Below, in pieces: positions 34,345 through 45,500 of a stretch of 64,000 nucleotides of DNA; within the stretch, counting starts at the first letter, position 1, and each line of letters begins with the position of its first letter. Position numbers and translations under genes: made by a program. The notes beneath the pieces were generated by a model. It had not been told where the DNA came from. It searched no databases and worked only from the letters and a program-made list of their open reading frames with translations. The DNA comes from Brachypodium distachyon (taxonomy: Eukaryota > Streptophyta > Magnoliopsida > Poales > Poaceae). The stretch spans positions 25,991,584 to 26,055,583 of the forward strand of contig NC_016134.3 in the NCBI RefSeq assembly GCF_000005505.3, read 5' to 3'.

Positions 34345-35042
34345 CTCCTCCTCCGACGAGGCCTGCAACCTTCATCACCCCGCGCAGCCTCTTCAACTGG
34401 GGCAGATCAGCTCCCGCCAATCCGCCGCCGCCGGAGTTCAAGTACCACGACGACGTCGCCCCGCCGTTCCCTCCATCCCTACTCTCCACCACTTACCTCG
34501 CCGGCCGCGAGCTGCGGTGCTGCTACAAGGCCACCGCCGACGGCTTCCTCGCCACGGACTTCCACCGCCGCTGCGACTTCAAGGGGCCCTGCGTCGTCAT
34601 CGGCCGCAACGCAACCACGGGCCTCCGCTTCGGCGGGTTCAGCCCGGAGGGCTACCGCAGCACGGACGACTACTACGACTCCCTCAACGCCTTCCTCTTC
34701 TACTGGCCCGAGGGGGCCGTCGAGGCCCACGGGCCGCCCGTGGTGCTGAGGAAGGTGGGCGGGAGCGGGGCGGCGCTGTTCGACTACGCGCGGGGCGGGC
34801 CGCAGTTCGGGGCCGACGGGCTGCTCATGGGCCCGCCGCTCACGGCCGTCATGGGGGTGTTCACCGGGCCGGATGCGGCGGGGGTTGGCGTCGGGGATCT
34901 CCGGAGCGCGAGGTCCAGGCTGGGGCTGTCGTACGCGAGGAGGGAGGACGGGAAGGGGAGCTTGTTTGGGGATGAGAATAGGGCGGAGGTTGATGAGGTG
35001 CTCGTCTTCTGTAGCCCCGAGATCGCGGCCATGTACGGCTGA
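34317..35042 (+). CDS. TLDc-domain protein, single exon
   Basis: The 241-residue frame starts [19 protein letters not shown]. The TLDc domain spans about residues 58-240, with [40 protein letters not shown]-type [44 protein letters not shown] and [20 protein letters not shown]. TLDc proteins are linked to oxidative-stress protection and, in animals and yeast, to V-ATPase binding; the plant role is not settled. The proline-rich first ~55 residues may target or be disordered. The start is chosen because it is the first in-frame ATG after the TATA. The frame is intact and very GC-rich in third positions, as usual for intronless grass genes. Identification of the domain is confident, the precise function is not. 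Confidence 0.88.
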   Translation: MSFTASCRVTPPPTRPATFITPRSLFNWGRSAPANPPPPEFKYHDDVAPPFPPSLLSTTYLAGRELRCCYKATADGFLATDFHRRCDFKGPCVVIGRNATTGLRFGGFSPEGYRSTDDYYDSLNAFLFYWPEGAVEAHGPPVVLRKVGGSGAALFDYARGGPQFGADGLLMGPPLTAVMGVFTGPDAAGVGVGDLRSARSRLGLSYARREDGKGSLFGDENRAEVDEVLVFCSPEIAAMYG

Positions 35043-35876
35043 CTAGCTTGATCAATGAAGAGCTTAATTAGCAGCATCACTGCGTGCATCAGCGCTAGAA
35101 GACAGACAGACAGGCGGTGTTCTGCGTTCACGCGCGATCGATGCAGGCAAAATGACATGCCAAGTGGTGGCACTGTGTGGCTGTCCATACCTCTCGAATG
35201 AAATTTGTGGATGAAATCCATGCTTGCTATGATCCATATGTGTGAACCTCTTGAATTTCATCAAGAAGTATTACGATTTGTAACTTATGTAAAATAAAGA
35301 TTAGAAAGGTATTTTTGGTTCCTCGATTGGAATTTGTTAGTATACATTTGGTCCCTGGACTGTCAAAACCAGATACTTTCAGTCACTCTCTCGGATTAAT
35401 TTGAACGGTTTTACCCCTCGTAGAGCGGTTTTTCCTTAACAGTTTCCACATCGGATGCCAAGATGCACGGTTGAGGGACCAAATGTCTATGATTTCGAGA
35501 TTCTACCAATTGTGGGATCAAATATATATGATTTTGAGTTCACGAACCATTTGTATACTTTGCTTCCAATTGAGGGACCAAAATATACTATACTTTTATC
35601 TTCCGGGACAGGGTTGCAAAGAACCGCAGTTGTCATTAATTTTCTCACGCGGCCACCACTTCTATATATGTTGGAGGTATGGTGCTCTACAAACATGCAA
35701 AATTTTAAGTTGAAAATCAAATGTATTTGAAAGAAATTAAAAAGAATAATATACAAATGAAGTGTCAAACAATAAAAGATCACTATTCATGTTGATTTTT
35801 TTTCTGCTACCAAACGATAATTAAGTTTGGACTTGAAATTTTAAACATATATGAAACATGACTTCTCTAACATATG
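35043..35876. other. 3' flank of the TLDc gene and a decayed repeat
   Basis: AATAAAG near 35292 could be the polyadenylation signal. From 35300 to 35600 short blocks such as GAGGGACCAAA and GGGATCAAATAT recur, resembling a decayed DNA transposon terminus. No gene is visible. Confidence 0.45.
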
Positions 35877-35878
35877 TA

Positions 35879-35990
35879 CTCCCTCCGGTCGGTATTACTT
35901 GTCTCAATTTGCCCAAATACGGATGTATCTATGTGTAAAAAGCGTCTAGATACATGTAATATTTCGACAAGTAATTCTGGCCAGAGGGAG
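35879..35990 (+). mobile_element. Stowaway-type MITE with TA duplication
   Basis: A 112-bp element with CTCCCTCCGG at the left and CCAGAGGGAG at the right, flanked by TA at 35877-35878 and 35991-35992. It has the same interior as the copy at 33871 (ATACATGTAATATTTCGACA). Confidence 0.88.
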
Positions 35991-36157
35991 TATTTTTCTT
36001 TGAGAATATTTTAAACTTTTTTCCGATAAAGTTTGCATATGCAGTTAAATTGTTGCTTCTCTAACATTCGATCAGGAAATTAAAGTGCTTTATTCTCTGG
36101 ACAGTAACACACTTATTGTCCCTTGAGGAGTGCTTCGTCAGGAAGCTAGAGAAGTTG

Positions 36158-37419
36158 CTAGGGAAGAAGCCAAAGCCATTGAAAATGTTGTCCGACGGCA
36201 GTGCGCTTTGTCATCACCAATTCACCATAGCCAAGAATCTTCTTGCTCTCCAAATCAAGCGTGACAATCCACGTACTCCCGTCGTGGCCATACGGAACGA
36301 AGTAGAGGATGCGGGGGTCGTCCATGCTCACAAGCGGGAACTGCGGCATCCCTTTGGAGAGCACATCATGGTCATAGCCCTCCATCGCCCAGAGCTCGTC
36401 GGCTCCTACTCGCCCATTAATTCCATCTCGTCGTCGTCGTCGTCGTCGTCGTTCGCCCTCCTGACCAATGTCCAGACAGTGACGGTGAAACCAGGGGCGG
36501 TGTACTTGCACTCGCAGGTACAGGTGGGGCACGGCGACGGCGTGCGACTCTTGCCCCGGAGCATCGCCATTGTTGGTGACGCACACGGCCCGGAAGTCAT
36601 GTGGAGTCGCCGTGTGAGGCAGAGGCGCGGGGAACGGGATGTACTTGAGCTCGGGTACTTTGCTGCCGACGTCGCAGAAGAGAAGGCCCATGTTGTAATC
36701 GACCCAGCACAGGTAGCGACGACTGAAGGGGACGACTTTGTGGGTTGTCCACCGGGCAAAGTCCTGGAAATTGATGTTGCCGCCGCGGCTCGTGACGGGG
36801 ATTAGCTCCCATTGGCCACCGCCGTTTTTGGACGAGGAGGATTGTATCCTGAAGAGCTCGGCTTCCAGCGGCGCCGTCGGGGTTTCGGCGGCCGGATGTT
36901 GATTCTGAGCTCCGCCACCACGAAGCCTTCTTCGTCGCCATCACCAGGACCAGGAAGCAGCAAGAGGCCGATGGCGTTTTGGTTCACCATGCGCCTCGTG
37001 GACCTCCAGTTAGCATCCTTCCCCACGGCCGCCTCCATGGCCATGATCTCGTCGTAGGTGGAGTAGCAGCGCTGGAGCAGGGAGAGCCTGGGGCCGGAGG
37101 CTCTGTAGAGGAAGTAGTCCATGGCGTAGCGGTGATTCAAGGGGAGCCCGACGAAGGGGACCTCGACGCGGAAGAGGACGGCGCCGGAGGGCTCCCGCTC
37201 CACCGGGCAGTAGTGCAGGCGGAAGCGGGATGACGCCGGCGGCGGATGGAGTTCCAAGGAGACGCCGATGGGCTCGCCTTTGGTGTCCCTTGCCCCCGCG
37301 GATGTCGCGTCGGCCGCGGCGGGGAAGGAGCCGGCGGCCGGGTTCTCGTAGAGGAAGAATTGGTCCAGGAGCACCCAGCTGGGGATGGCCGGGGCCCGGT
37401 TCGATTGGATTTCCACCAT
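36158..37419 (-). pseudogene. DUF1618 protein gene with a frameshift
   Basis: ATG at 37417-37419 starts MVEIQSNRAPAIPSWVLLDQ, a typical DUF1618 opening (WVLLD-FFLYENP). The first frame runs through VPFVGLPLNHRYAMDYFLY and LRINIRPPKPRR to a TAA near 36802. The continuation is in another frame: LEAELFRIQSSSSKNGG, QWELIPVTSRGG, then the signature CWVDYNMGLLFCDV and ELKYIPFPAPLP, ending at 36158. Total length is not a multiple of three, and the switch lies near 36880-36895. A (GTC)n microsatellite at 36429-36452 encodes an arginine run. DUF1618 proteins form a large, fast-changing grass family of unknown function, often with an F-box. Either this copy is dead or one base is an assembly error. Confidence 0.8.
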
Positions 37420-37649
37420 GGCATCGCTGCTTCGATCGGATCGGCGACGGCACACGGCAGATATATCGATCTACTGGATCACGCTCGCGCCGTCGGTTTC
37501 GACAATACAATGATAAAAAAAGTTATGTTTCAGAAAGTTTTTGACAATTACATAGAGACAAGACATGAAGACATGGTAGTTATATTTGCACAAACTGCTC
37601 ATATTCCGCACAACAATTGTAAAGTCATATGTATAGAAAGTTCCGCTTA

Positions 37650-38720
37650 GCCTCCTCAACACGGCGCTCCGCGCCAAGTGGCTGTGGCTTCAGCATGTGG
37701 ATGACTCGAAGCCGTGGAAGGAGTTTGCTGTCCGGACCACGCCCGAGGTGAGGGATCTTTTCCAGGCGACGACTTCGTCGCGGGTTGGTGATGGCGGCAG
37801 GACCCTGTTCTCAAAGGACAGATGGCTTGAGGGCTGTAGAATTCGGGATGAGTACCCTTCTCTTGTGGCGGCTGTTCGACTCCGGGTCGTGAACACCAGG
37901 TTGGTTCGCGAGGGGTTGCAGGGCGCTTGGCTCACAGATGTGGGTCCTGACCTGGGTGAGGTGGCTCTCGCTGAGTTCCTTGCTCTGTGGACGAGGATTC
38001 AGCACTTTCAGCTTGCGGAGGGACGTGAGGATGCCCTGCTGTGGAATTGGTCCGTCGATGGCGTCTACTCGGCACGTTCGGCCTACAAGCATCTGTTTGC
38101 AGGCTTGACAACGGACCCTTTGGCGGCCCAGGTCTGGAGGACCAGGGCACCGGGCAAGTGTCAATTCTTTGCTTGGTTGGCGGCGAAGGATCATTGTTGG
38201 ACGACTGATCGTTTGCAGAGGAGGGGCTCCCTCACCCTTCTCAGTGTCCGCTTTGTGCTCAGGCGCCGGAGACCCTGTTGCACCTCCTGCTGGGTTGCGT
38301 CGTGGTGAGACAGATTTGGGAGGTTATCCTCGTCGCATGGGATTGCCAGGACTGAGGCCTAGCGTGAACTCTAGCCTCCAAGAGTGGTGGGCCGGCATTA
38401 CGGGGCCTCGTGCGGTGATTAAGAGCTATCGGATGGCGGTCACTCTTGTGCTTTGGGCCATTTGGCGTCACAGGAATGATGTGGTCTTCAACGGAGCCAC
38501 TCCTTTGGTTCGGGTAGTGCTTCTTTTTGTTCACGAGGAAGCGGCGAGGTGGGAGAGTGCCGGGCTGCTTAGGAGTGGGTTGTTGACGCTACTTAGTTCT
38601 TTTTGTTAGTTTTTTGGCCACTTGGTGACATTGTAACCGTTTCGATGTTGTAACTGGCCTTCTCGCTTCTTCTTCTTAATCTGATGATGCACCCGCTGGG
38701 TTGCATTATTAAAAAAAAAA
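37650..38720 (+). mobile_element. 5'-truncated LINE with zf-RVT domain
   Basis: The frame starts LLNTALRAKWLWLQHVDDS and runs through GDGGRTLFSKDRWLEG and DGVYSARSAYKHLFAG to the zinc-binding zf-RVT block RAPGKCQFFAWLAAKDHCW, which continues in another frame as QCPLCAQAPETLLHLLLGC. It ends in an A10 tract at 38711-38720. TCCGCTTA at 37642-37649 and TCTGCTTA at 38721-38728 differ by one base and look like the target duplication. The element represents only the last part of the RT protein and is inactive. Confidence 0.82.
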
Positions 38721-38761
38721 TCTGCTTAAATATTTAGATATAACATTAACACACTTATATG

Positions 38762-38996
38762 CATAAAAAAGAGATGTGGTAATTTGAACTTCGAACTAAT
38801 CTTTCCATCGCAGGACAACTTGTGATAGTGTATTCAGGATGGAACATTAGAAAAAAGAGAAAAATGTCATGACACAATATTCATAAAAAAGAGATGTGGT
38901 AATTTGAACTTCGTACTAATCTTTCCATCGCAGGACAACTTGTGATAGTGTATTCAAGATGGAACATTAGAAAAAAGAGAAAAATGTCATGACACA
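38762..38996 (+). repeat. Tandem duplication, 120-bp period, two copies
   Basis: CATAAAAAAGAGATGTGGTA opens both copies (38762 and 38882) and GTCATGACACA closes both. About 115 bases are shared with only two substitutions that I can see, so the duplication is recent. Confidence 0.9.
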
Positions 38997-39095
38997 GCAA
39001 TAAATTTTCTAGAACTGTAACATAAAAATAGACCCATATCTCACAAGATGCGCTACACCTTACACACCCTTGAAAGCTGCTCCAACAGAAAGGCG

Positions 39096-39185
39096 CTAAA
39101 ATAAGCTGCTGCTAGAGCCTCCTTTGGCATCAATCGACCTATGAGCGAACTCCCTGACCATAAGAACGCGATGTTGCGGTTGTTC
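39096..39185 (-). CDS. Possible terminal exon of an unidentified gene
   Basis: On the reverse strand CATATCAG|GAACAACC is a possible 3' splice site. The 29-residue tail EQPQHRVLMVREFAHRSIDA then KGGSSSSLF ends at TAG 39096-39098. The serine-rich end and clean frame look like a real protein C-terminus, but I found no upstream exon in the 1.8 kb to the right and do not recognise the protein. It may be a captured or orphaned exon, or chance. Confidence 0.25.
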   Translation of the reverse strand, partial: EQPQHRVLMVREFAHRSIDAKGGSSSSLF

Positions 39186-40879
39186 CTGATATGGAATGAA
39201 GCAGGTCAGGTAAAGAACAAAGAAAATGGATAATTCTTTGTTAAAAAAATACAGAACCAAGATTTACGAAACCAAAATCCTATCAATATGTGAAATTAAA
39301 CAAACACCATATGTTCCTAGGTTCATATGGGACTGCAAGTTTAAACATATATGATTTAGCATGATTGGCTAAGTTTGATACAGACAAAGCACAACGGTAC
39401 TGTTCTGCAGGGTAAAGCCTCAATAAGCAGCAAAGGTAATATTGTAAGCATGTGTTACGTCCATGCTATTTTATCCTTGGATGAATGGATGCATATAGCA
39501 TTCGCAATAGTCACCATTAATATAACAATTTAGCTTCTGATGCAAACATAGTTTCTGCTTCTAGCAGAATCACGGCTAATATGACAATTTTTTTATATAG
39601 GTGTGCTGTAGTGTTATAATTTTAGTCTCCGACCAAAATTACTTGTCGAAATATTACATGTATCTAGACGCTTTTTAAACATAGATACATTCATATTTGG
39701 GCAAATTTGAGACAAATAATATGGATCAGAGGGAGTATTTATTTGTTCTTAGAAGAGGATATTGATCTTAAAAACAAAGGCCAAATAGTAACCACTGGCT
39801 TGACATGTGAAGCATGATAATACATGGCAACCATTATTCAGAAGCAAATGGAGGCGTGCAATACTCTTCCCCCTTTGTACAAAATCAAGATAATTATTTT
39901 TACCAGCCAAGTAGTACTCACTAAGCATAGGGGAAAGTAATGGGCTAATGGCTTCATAATATCTTTCAGATCCATCGGGTCACCGAGGTGATATAAAAAC
40001 TATTATTACTGCAATCGTTCTAATGCTTGAAAATTTAGAACTTGCAAGTGTGGTGTTCCAACAAACTAATTTAAAGCATGATCATAAAGGTCTATCTTTC
40101 TTATGATCAGTAAGTTACGTTGATGAAAAATAACATCCTTCTATTTATGCTTATGCACAACATATCGGAAGGATGACAACAACACCTGTAGTATTTGCTT
40201 AGAGTTAGTAACGGCAGATCGAGCCTCCTTATAAATTGGGGGAATCATGGCAATTCACAAGCATATGCACATTCAACCGGCGGTTGGTCCTGCCAAAAGT
40301 AAGAAAGAGGAATCAATATATTCCCAAGAAACACAACCAACATGTGTAAGGCTTGCCCTTTTATCACAAGTTTGTCAATTGCAGCCTTATTCCATACTAC
40401 TCCTCACCGCCACCCACCAAAAATATTGATTCCTGGAAAGTATACCTCGGCAAAAGGAGAGGAAGAGGAACACAGCTGCTGCTGGAGGTTGGTCCTTGCA
40501 GTTATCAATTGCTGGAAAATGTGCGAGCCAGTTGATTTCAGCAGGAGCAGAGGAAGAGGATCGCAGCTGCTGCAGGTTGGCCTATATAGATATGCTGTTA
40601 GAATGTCTAAGAAACAAACCTCCTAAGTGAAAAAGTAGTGTGTCAACACCAAATGTTCCAGTTCTAGGTAAGCACAACAATCAAATGATATGCACTACTA
40701 AGAAAGGAGTCCCAAGTAATTTAATGAACACCAGAACACCTATGACATGGAACCTGCACAGGAAAGAAATAAATGCATACTGAAATTTCTGGTATTCAAC
40801 TCAATTGTACAAATTTAAAGGGCATGAAACAGTAATACAGCTTTGGACAGAGTATAAAGAATATCAATGAACCAGTGGT
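39186..40879. other. Intergenic stretch with one MITE fragment
   Basis: AT-rich DNA without a convincing coding frame. It holds the Stowaway-type remnant at 39624-39735. Short purine-rich repeats (GAGGAAGAGGA plus CAGCTGCTGC) recur near 40460 and 40550. Confidence 0.5.
39624..39735 (-). mobile_element. Stowaway-type MITE, decayed left terminus
   Basis: It shares the interior of the copy at 35879 in reverse orientation (TTGTCGAAATATTACATGTA) and ends CAGAGGGAG next to TA. The left terminus GTCTCCGACC has lost part of the CTCCCTCC repeat. Confidence 0.75.
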
Positions 40880-41400
40880 ACAGTGGTTAATTCGCTGGAT
40901 CAACTTACCAGAAGAAGAAGCAAGTTGGGAGGATGCTGAGTTTATCAAGAAGATCTTTCCCAGTTTCCCCACTTGAGGACAAGTAGGATTTTCAGAGGGG
41001 AGTATTGTCATGATCTGAACTTCTGAAGTTACTGAAGAAGCGACACTTAATTCATTTCAGTTAACGGGCGGCTACGATTGGAAGATACCGGTTCACTTTA
41101 TGAAGATCGAGCGGCTCTGTTCCATCCGGCAAACCTCCGTTACTGTGGCGCAATGTCTGAAGTTCATTTCTGAAGCCTGTCGCTGTCTCCGTTTTATGCT
41201 GCTTTCCGTTGAATTGAGCCATATAAAGGCCAGCTCATTCGCCGAGCATTTTATCCAGATATTTGCTAAGTTAATGAAACCCTAGCCGCCGTCGAGCGTA
41301 TCTCATCCCCTTCTCTGTTTCTCACCCAAATTTCTCTGAATTCTCACCCAAACTTTCTCAAATTATCGATTCGGTGTTGATTTAATTAGTTAGGTCATCA
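40880..41400 (+). mobile_element. Gypsy chromovirus 3' remnant (chromodomain end plus LTR)
   Basis: VQWLIRWINLPEEEASWEDA and FIKKIFPSFPT (40885-40975) match the end of a chromovirus chromodomain. A purine-rich tract (CAGAGGGGAGTAT) then leads into an LTR at 41006-41400 with ends TGTCATGATC and GGTCATCA and a TATAAAG at 41221. The rest of the element is gone. The short LTR and tail motif resemble the Reina group. Confidence 0.72.
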
Positions 41401-41401
41401 C

Positions 41402-41423
41402 GGGGGGGGGGGGGGGGGGGGGG
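41402..41423 (+). repeat. Run of 22 G at the LTR boundary
   Basis: It directly follows the C after the LTR end. Runs like this are prone to slippage and to base-calling error, so the true length is uncertain. Confidence 0.8.
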
Positions 41424-42576
41424 CGTGGAGGACGGCAGCAGCGGGGGCGGCGTGAATGAGCTCTCGATCTCCCGGAATAGCGTCCCTACGGACAGGATCG
41501 GACGGCGAGCGATCATTCTGGCATCAGATCGGACGGTGCACGTGCTTGGTGCCATGAGAGAGCTTGGAGGAGGTTCAGTTTTACTGTCCTAAATAGGGTT
41601 TTTCCGTTCAAAGAGAAATGATCGTTTTTTTCTTTGTTTTGAGACAAGAGATAATCATCTTGATATTTTGCATTCTAAGCAGCAGAGCGTGAGCAAAACA
41701 TAAGTGGGTGCCAATTTCATATCAAAACAGACAATGTGCATGAAAAAAAATCATACTGTATTTAAATCAATTAGTCGATTTGACTCCATATATATGTGTA
41801 AATTATTCAAAACATCTTAATTTTCATTGAAATAATTAGAATCTACGCACAAGAAATACCTAACCACGGTGCTTAACCAGTAGTCCTGCGTCGGGCATTA
41901 GACCGCACAACAGTGATAGGCATGTGGCATGCATAGCTGCCAGACGTGTGCTGCAGGAAGAAGTGGATTGAGGAGATCAGTAAAACCGAGTGACCTAGGT
42001 AGTTCACCGTCAGATGATTAGGTCGGTTGATTGCCATTGGGAAGGAGGAGATGCCGAGGGCGATGCTTCCGTCGATTGTTGCATTCTAACTTCGACTGGA
42101 CCGATGAGGTTGGAAAAAGATTAGTTGTTGATGGGTTAGTCCCCTGCATTGAACACGAGAAGATGCCAATTTTATTTATTTTGTACTTTTGGAAACCGCA
42201 TAGCTCCGCACAACCATTTAATATAAAAGATAATTAAAATCTTACGTATGGAAACGTTGTCACCACCAATTCTGAATTAATAGGTAGAATAGTAGTATAC
42301 ATATATAATAAACGTAGATTTAGATATGTATAAAGATATTAGATGTTTTACAATATATTCTATAATTAACATAGAAATGCATTATTAAAGTTTCTTTGAG
42401 CTTGGGTGACTGAAAATACATTAGTAACCCGAACGAGAAAGTTTTGAATTTTGAAGAGAAAAATATACGGAAAATTGCCCGTAGCATTATCTCCCTGCTC
42501 CCGCCATTGGCAACCGCTAATACCACCCAACCCACACGTGACAAGACCACCACAATTCACCGCCGCCGCGGCCACC
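41424..42576. other. Upstream region of the LON-domain gene
   Basis: From 41424 to 41590 one frame reads GVEDGSSGGGVNELSIS and TDRIGRRAIILASDRTVHVL before a stop. It is open but unrecognised. The remainder is AT-rich. The last 100 bases (CACACGTGACAAG, then GCCGCC repeats) form a plausible leader before the ATG. Confidence 0.4.
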
Positions 42577-45500
42577 ATGGCCGCCGCCTCCACTCTCCTC
42601 CGCCTCCCCTCTCGGTCAGCCCCGAACTCCCAGGATCCAGTCCCTAGGGTCTACCCTTCACTCCTCGCGCGTCCGACGCGCCGGCGCCTCCTCCGGGCCG
42701 CCAGCTGTTCGCCCTCCCCCCCGCCCCCGTCTGCGCCGCTCGATTTCCCCCTCCTGCCGTTCCCGCCCGCCGAGGTAAGGTTTCTGAACAACCTGAAAGG
42801 GGGCCCTGATTTCTATTCATGTGATTTGTTAGAGATGGTAATCTGGCTGGTTAGCGAGATAGTGTCCGATGAAATCCTGCGATATAGCATGGCGATTTCG
42901 GTTGGTTTAAGGAGGACATTGCTTGGTTTTTGTGAGTCAGGCTGGATAGCAAGGCCGAGATGGTCTTGTTATAGTGATAACTGTTTTGTTTAAAGAGCCT
43001 ATTGACGGGGGTCACTACTGTTAACAGTATTTGCAAGTTGCAATAATGCCACGAGTTTTTTTTTTAACTGAAAACTGTAGGAAAGATTCCGACAGTATAA
43101 TATATTAATTAACCATAATATTTACAAGGAGAAAGAGGGGGGGGGGGGCAAAAGAAACAATGCCACGAGTTATGATTTCTGCCTCTGAAACGACTAATTA
43201 AACAGTTCCGTTTTCTTTTAGCCAACTTCAGGAATTGATTTGTGAGGTTACATATTTGGATCTGCAGTGTTTTCTAACTCATGAGTTTGCCTCGGTGCAT
43301 ATGCTCTGCAAATTTACAGAGTTGATAGAAATTCTAGTGAATGTTTTTAACTCGGTTGTAGTTAGTCGATTTTAGGCTTAGAAGATTCATTTTGTATTGT
43401 CCATGACTGAGATGATGAAAATATTGCAGGTGTTGATACCATCAGAATGCAAGACTCTGCACTTGTATGAAGCAAGGTATCTAGCATTGCTAGAAGAGGT
43501 GATTGCATTGGCTCAATCGATTGCTTTAAAATTGGTTTGATCAAGTTTATTATCCAAAAATCCTGAAAATTTACACAGAGATGTTACAACACTAAACCAA
43601 AGCCTCCATAATATTATAGGAGTCTAGAGTTTCAGGGGGTTGACTTGAAACTTTTAACAGAGGTTTTGTATTCCCCTTAATTTCAGTTTTTAGGAATTTA
43701 AACACGATGTTCATGAAATGCACAACCAAGCTTACTTTAATCATGCTACAAAACTAATAGGCACTTTAGAAAGTGTATCTACAGCTACGTAGATCCAGAT
43801 ATAATGTCTCTAGCATTCCAAAACAATACCTCTACATGCTACTCCTCTTGTACTGTGGCTCCGAAGCTCAGGACAAACATCATCCAGAAGTCCTAGAAAC
43901 TGCAATGGTTGGGCTAAATGAATTCGAACGGTACCTCCCACCAATGGGGTCTGGAAACTGGTCATTTTAGGTAGATGACAAAGCCTTGGTTTGGACGTTC
44001 CAGGCAAACTTCCCTCAGGAGTTCTAGACAAACTAAGACCGTGGGATTAGGATTTTAGACAATTGGAAGTGCCAGGCTAGCTCACTCGAAGCTGCTAGCC
44101 AAAGAGAAATGGCCTGTTTTTTATCCCAAATGTACTGGAGGGTAACACTCGGAATGTACGAACAACAACAAATGCCTCTGATCAAACGGTTGTTCAGACA
44201 ATCAGTCACCAGCTCTCTCACTCTCAGTCTCACTCTCACTCTCGGTTACAGACCACTTCACTTGGATGTTTTGGATGAACTACTCCCTCCATTCCAAAAT
44301 ACACCTCATATAGATTTGTGCACTTGGACCAAGACATCTCTCGTTTCTAGTGTCTGACCACTCATATTGGGTTAATAATAAATGGATATGAGTAGTTATT
44401 GGCCGGGTGCGGGTACCAAGAGAAAAATGAGGTTTATTGTGGAACAAATGAGAAAAATCTATATGCGTTGTATTGTGGAATGGAGGGAGTAAAAAGGAGT
44501 TTGTACAGAGGCACGTTTTTTTGTAAGGATCCTCTTTGAGCACTTAGCAACTAATATTCTTGATGGCTATTGACCCGTTCTCCTTTTACAGTATGGCATG
44601 CCTAGACTCAATGTGGACTTGTCCCCCTTTTTATCGTATGGCATACCTTTTTTCCCGAAAAGGAGGGCATGCCTCTGTCCTCTGTCGATCGATGCACACA
44701 TCCTTAATATTATTGAACAAATAAAAATCATGCAAGTCTCAGTTATTACATCCCAAAAGTACAATAAGCTAGAATAAAATCACTCTCCTAGCCTATTGTT
44801 GATGTGTCATCCAAACCGGTTGAAGAAATCCTGAGCGACCGTCTTCAATCGGTTGCACCCAAACTCCAAAGAATCCGGAGCATCGGTCTGGTGCAGTAAG
44901 GACCAGGTATGAATCCAGTGTGTTGCCTGAAGAATAACCTGCAAAAAGTTGGAAGCTTTTTTCTTGTCAAAACCTAAATTGTTGCTGCAACTCCAAATCG
45001 ACCAACAAACCGCACTAACCCCCACAAGGATAAGCGATTCGAGTTATTTGCCCAAACAAATTAGTAATACAGCTACGGGGTGGTAAACTGAAAGTCACAA
45101 AACGGTTCTCCAAACTGAAGTCGCCATCGGACAATCGAAGAACAGGTGGTGGATGGAGTCCTCTTGATTGCAGAAAACACATTTTCTGCAACCAAGCCAA
45201 TTCCTTTTAGTCAATTTATCCTTTTGTGAGAATGACACCATGTCAAAGGTACCAGGTGAAAATTTTAATCTTGGAACTTTAAGCTTCCAGATAATTTTAT
45301 GGCGGAAGAGGCAGCCAGAGTCAATTAGAGCTTTATTTAAAAAATTTAACTGTGAAACGACCTGAAGTAGTCAAATCCCAGGGAAATTTGATCATTTGCC
45401 CCACTTTACTTCAAATCCCAAAAGACTACATCAGGCTGATCATTGAGATGGACTGCAGCCATCTTAGCGCACAACTCATCCCAAGCAGTCCCGTGCCCCA

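Noticed and set aside
41424..41600. Open frame GVEDGSSGGGVNELSIS after the G run as a first exon
   Set aside because: No ATG, no homology I recognise, and it starts at a slippage-prone G run next to an LTR.
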